Positions 63,463-64,000 of a stretch of 64,000 nucleotides of DNA are shown piece after piece. This DNA comes from Thermopolyspora flexuosa. Its GTDB lineage: Bacteria; Actinomycetota; Actinomycetes; Streptosporangiales; Streptosporangiaceae. The DNA lies in contig NZ_VFPQ01000001.1 in the NCBI RefSeq assembly GCF_006716785.1, forward strand, positions 4,588,001 through 4,652,000, given 5' to 3'. Below the pieces are notes generated by a model. That model ran no database searches. It worked only from the letters and a program-made list of their open reading frames with translations, and was not told the DNA's origin. Position 1 is the first letter of the stretch, and each line of letters begins with the position of its first letter. The translations under genes were made by a program, and so were the position numbers.

Positions 63463-64000
63463 ATGTGTGACAAGCTGGAGGGCATGCTTGGCCGGGCGGT
63501 GAGCCCCGTTTTCGTCGGGCGAGAGGAAGAGCTGACCACGCTGCTCGACGCGTTCGATCGGGCACGGCACGGCCAGGCGGCGGCCGTGCTCATCGGCGGC
63601 GAGGCCGGGGTCGGCAAGACCCGGCTCGTCGCCCGGTTCGCCGAGCTCGCCGCCGAGCGGCAGGCCCGGGTGCTCGTCGGCGGCTGCGTCGAGCTCTCCG
63701 CCGAGGGCCTCGCCTACGCCCCGTTCACCGCCGTGCTGCGCCAGCTCGTCCGGGAGACTGGTGCGGGCGAGATCACCGCGCTGCTGCCCGACGGCGCCGC
63801 CCGCGACCTCGCCCGGCTGCTGCCCGAGTTCGGCGAGCCGCCGAGCGACCGGGAGACCGACACCGGCCGGGCCCGGCTCTTCGAGCAGTTCCTCACCCTG
63901 CTGGAACGGCTCGCCGAGCAGCGCCCGGTGCTGCTCGTCATCGAGGACGTGCACTGGGCGGACCGTTCCAGCCGCGACCTGATCGCGTTCCTCAGCCGCA
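63463..64000 (+). CDS. LuxR/LAL-type ATPase regulator, N-terminal part (cut by window end)
   Basis: The first 179 residues of a STAND-type regulator. An FVGREEELTTLLDAF entry motif is followed by Walker A GGEAGVGKTRLV and a Walker B-like VLLVIEDVHWADRSS, the pattern of LAL regulators and AfsR/MalT-like ATPases. The start is ATG 63463 or 63484, the latter having GGAGG only 2 bp upstream. The C-terminal DNA-binding domain would lie beyond 64000. Confidence 0.88.
   Translation, partial: MCDKLEGMLGRAVSPVFVGREEELTTLLDAFDRARHGQAAAVLIGGEAGVGKTRLVARFAELAAERQARVLVGGCVELSAEGLAYAPFTAVLRQLVRETGAGEITALLPDGAARDLARLLPEFGEPPSDRETDTGRARLFEQFLTLLERLAEQRPVLLVIEDVHWADRSSRDLIAFLSR

Overview
The window is high-GC actinobacterial DNA. 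Wobble positions are almost all G or C, GTG starts are common, and there is an IdeR/DmdR-type iron box. The family content (F420-dependent Ddn-like enzyme, PknG/GlnX/GlnH signalling, LAL regulators, DnaK operon with CbpM) fits a mycelial actinomycete. Streptosporangiales is my guess; no rRNA or other decisive marker is present. The only strongly atypical base composition is at about 46,600-48,000, with a milder dip at 26,100-29,300.

Layout. 1-2,600: iron-siderophore ABC uptake (two FecCD permeases, one cut by the window edge) divergent from its substrate-binding lipoprotein, with two iron boxes between. 2,600-16,000: mostly single-gene housekeeping and stress functions: Ddn-like reductase, AraC regulator, adenine methylase, EthD protein, MerR regulator with Hsp20, orphan PAS histidine kinase, stand-alone E2 acyltransferase, UppP, scramblase-like protein, HAD-like protein, PspC, LipB, GNAT, a PfkB-fold protein without its catalytic Asp, and a DJ-1/PfpI protein. 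Many of these units are separated by strong GC hairpins. 16,567-26,034: a tightly packed seven-gene operon (coiled-coil protein, PknG-like kinase, PP2C phosphatase, VWA protein, zinc-ribbon/FHA protein, GlnX-like membrane protein, GlnH-like lipoprotein). It reads as a complete extracellular amino-acid sensing and phospho-signalling module.

26,146-29,603: an exact-phase tandem duplication (period 1,574 bp) of an XRE-TPR regulator gene. Its right edge abuts a small orphan CRISPR array (five repeats, four spacers); no cas genes are present. 29,949-32,918 is a large LuxR-family ATPase regulator. 33,257-41,078 is a proteostasis operon: hsp20, general-stress protein, dnaK, grpE, cbpA-type dnaJ, cbpM, clpB. 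41,086-46,562: FAH-family hydrolase, beta-lactamase-fold lipoprotein, MetE-C-terminal-like protein, and a chromate transporter with a very long linker and a duplicated broken 5' end.

46,758-47,920 is the most interesting locus: a lower-GC two-component unit. A stand-alone minimal CRISPR-polymerase (mCpol, Cas10-palm) protein is followed after 1 nt by a CARF-like/two-transmembrane effector whose reading frame is split. This looks like a cyclic-nucleotide anti-phage system related in logic to Panoptes or type III CRISPR signalling, but with a different effector architecture.

48,240-59,145: a double acyl-CoA dehydrogenase, an ICMT-like methyltransferase, a decay zone (P450 fragment and a frame-broken membrane protein), an ECF sigma factor, an ABC exporter pair of lantibiotic-immunity type, a large unknown membrane protein and another frame-broken membrane protein. 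59,243-62,810: deoC with two aldehyde dehydrogenases, one truncated and non-catalytic, with two tiny translationally coupled ORFs between them. The window ends in a small unknown protein and the start of another ATPase/LuxR-type regulator.
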